Assembly: GCA_900555345.1 (NCBI GenBank)
Contig: USKS01000102.1
Location: forward strand, 1-6,108
Length of the DNA: 6,108 bases
Source: an uncultured Eubacteriales bacterium
GTDB lineage: Bacteria > Bacillota_A > Clostridia > Oscillospirales > CAG-272
Direction of reading: 5' to 3'
How positions within the stretch are numbered: position 1 is the first letter of the stretch; the number at the start of each line of letters is the position of its first letter. Under the pieces are notes generated by a model that saw only the letters and a list, made by a program, of their open reading frames with translations, was not told the DNA's origin and did not search any database. Below, in pieces: positions 5,400-6,108 of this stretch. Position numbers and translations under genes: made by a program.

Positions 5400-6108
5400 A
5401 ATTCTTGTTCCTCACAATGTAATCATAAGGGTCACTTTTACCGTCATACCAGAATTCGCAGGTGAACATGCGCACTCCCTGACTGAGAAGCTCCGCAATG
5501 CAGCCCGCAAAATCAACTCTGCCGTCCCCAAACTCCATGTCGCGGTATACGCCCTCAACGGTCTCCTTTAGGTGCGCCGCGATAATATCGCCGCGGCAGG
5601 CGCGAAGATCGCCCAGATAATCATCAGTCGCGTTTCTGATGTTGCCCATGTCGGGGTATATTTTCAGATACGGTGAGTTTATCATATCAACGTAGCGCTT
5701 TGCTTTCGTCGCAGTGTTCATAAACTCCGTTTCCATGGTCTCAAAGCCCATGTATACGCCCGCGCGCGCCGCCATTTCTGCGCATTTCGCGAGATTTTCC
5801 GCAAAAGCGGCGCGGGTGAAATCGTCGCCTTCTTCATAGTACACATCGTAGCCCGCAAGCTGGATAATGCGCACGCCCGCGTCAAGCGCAAAGTCAATAG
5901 CAGCCTGCATAAGCTCAAGACTTTTTTTGCGGGTTTCGGCATCGTGAGAGCCGAGAGGAAAACGTCTGTGACCGGAAAGGCACATGGATTTCACTCTTAT
6001 ATCGCTGTTTTTGGCAGCGGTGACAAATTCGCGGCGGGTGGATGCGTCAAACACGCGGGAAAGCTTTTTGTCGCTTTCGTCAATGCTTATTTCAAGATAG
6101 TCAAAACC
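5368..6108 (-). CDS. ulaE: L-ribulose-5-phosphate 3-epimerase, UlaE/SgbU family (5' end outside window)
   Basis: Interconverts L-xylulose 5-phosphate and L-ribulose 5-phosphate; a TIM-barrel enzyme of the xylose-isomerase-like superfamily using a divalent metal. 246 codons are open to the window edge; by comparison with E. coli UlaE about 31 N-terminal residues are missing, so an internal GTG at 6054 is not the start. In the visible part, GFDYLEISIDE (1-11), SMCLSGHRRFPLGS (41-54) and IIQLAGYDVYYEE (81-93) are near-identical to UlaE/SgbU signatures. The four predicted metal ligands are present: Glu123 (GFETME), Asp153 (YPDMGN), His179 (AAHLKET) and Glu218 (TCEFWYD), spaced as E. coli Glu155, Asp185, His211 and Glu251. 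It is the first visible gene of the operon, and its end overlaps the kinase by 32 nt. The conserved CLSxHRRFPLGS motif makes the family assignment firm. Confidence 0.93.
   Translation of the reverse strand, partial: GFDYLEISIDESDKKLSRVFDASTRREFVTAAKNSDIRVKSMCLSGHRRFPLGSHDAETRKKSLELMQAAIDFALDAGVRIIQLAGYDVYYEEGDDFTRAAFAENLAKCAEMAARAGVYMGFETMETEFMNTATKAKRYVDMINSPYLKIYPDMGNIRNATDDYLGDLRACRGDIIAAHLKETVEGVYRDMEFGDGRVDFAGCIAELLSQGVRMFTCEFWYDGKSDPYDYIVRNKNYVEKIFAGNR
5410..5413 (-). promoter_or_regulatory. Ribosome binding site of the lyxK-like kinase
   Basis: GAGG on the minus strand within the epimerase coding region, 10 nt before ATG 5399. It supports the overlapping start over a later internal Met. 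Confidence 0.55.

Noticed and set aside
5368..6054. Epimerase starting at GTG 6054 as a complete 228-residue protein
   Set aside because: The reading frame continues upstream to the window edge with sequence matching the UlaE family (GFDYLEISIDE), so the gene is longer and only truncated by the window.
1..6108. Novel defence, mobile or other undescribed system
   Set aside because: All coding space is accounted for by recognisable metabolic and housekeeping genes; no terminal inverted repeats, integrase, transposase, direct repeat array or toxin-antitoxin pair is visible.

Overview
The window is a compact, single-direction stretch of a bacterial chromosome: all six genes lie on the minus strand, so transcription runs from the high-coordinate end to the low-coordinate end. 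Shine-Dalgarno sites of the GGAGG type, a TGnTATAAT promoter, intermediate GC content and protein sequences closest to clostridial family members (notably the ArgS N-terminus and the long PRPP synthetase) suggest a Bacillota/Clostridia member, possibly a gut or rumen commensal. The taxonomic call is an inference from sequence style, not a search.

Region 1 (about 6108 to 1697) is a sugar-catabolism operon. In transcription order it holds an L-ribulose-5-phosphate 3-epimerase of the UlaE/SgbU family (5' end outside the window), an FGGY kinase most like L-xylulose kinase LyxK, an L-ribulose-5-phosphate 4-epimerase AraD, and a rhamnulokinase RhaB. The first three form a complete chain: L-xylulose -> L-xylulose 5-P -> L-ribulose 5-P -> D-xylulose 5-P, which enters the pentose phosphate pathway. 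The first two genes overlap by 32 nt; the later gaps are 27 and 37 nt. RhaB appears without rhamnose isomerase or rhamnulose-1-P aldolase, so either those lie upstream of the window or RhaB serves another ketose here. The operon promoter is not in the window.

Region 2 (1486-1696) is a 211-nt intergenic gap. It contains a GC-rich palindrome, an AT-rich hairpin that may end the sugar operon, and a good promoter reading toward the next gene, followed by a 5'-leader hairpin.

Region 3 (1485 to 1) holds a divergent, long ribose-phosphate pyrophosphokinase (PRPP synthetase) and, 12 nt after its stop, the first 112 codons of arginyl-tRNA synthetase argS, which runs off the window. These look like a two-gene housekeeping transcription unit.

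I see no mobile element, CRISPR array, defence system, tRNA or rRNA. The window is mostly ordinary metabolism. The points that merit a second look are the L-xylulose module with an orphan RhaB, the non-canonical ATP-loop and PRPP-loop of the PRPP synthetase, and the structured leader in front of it.
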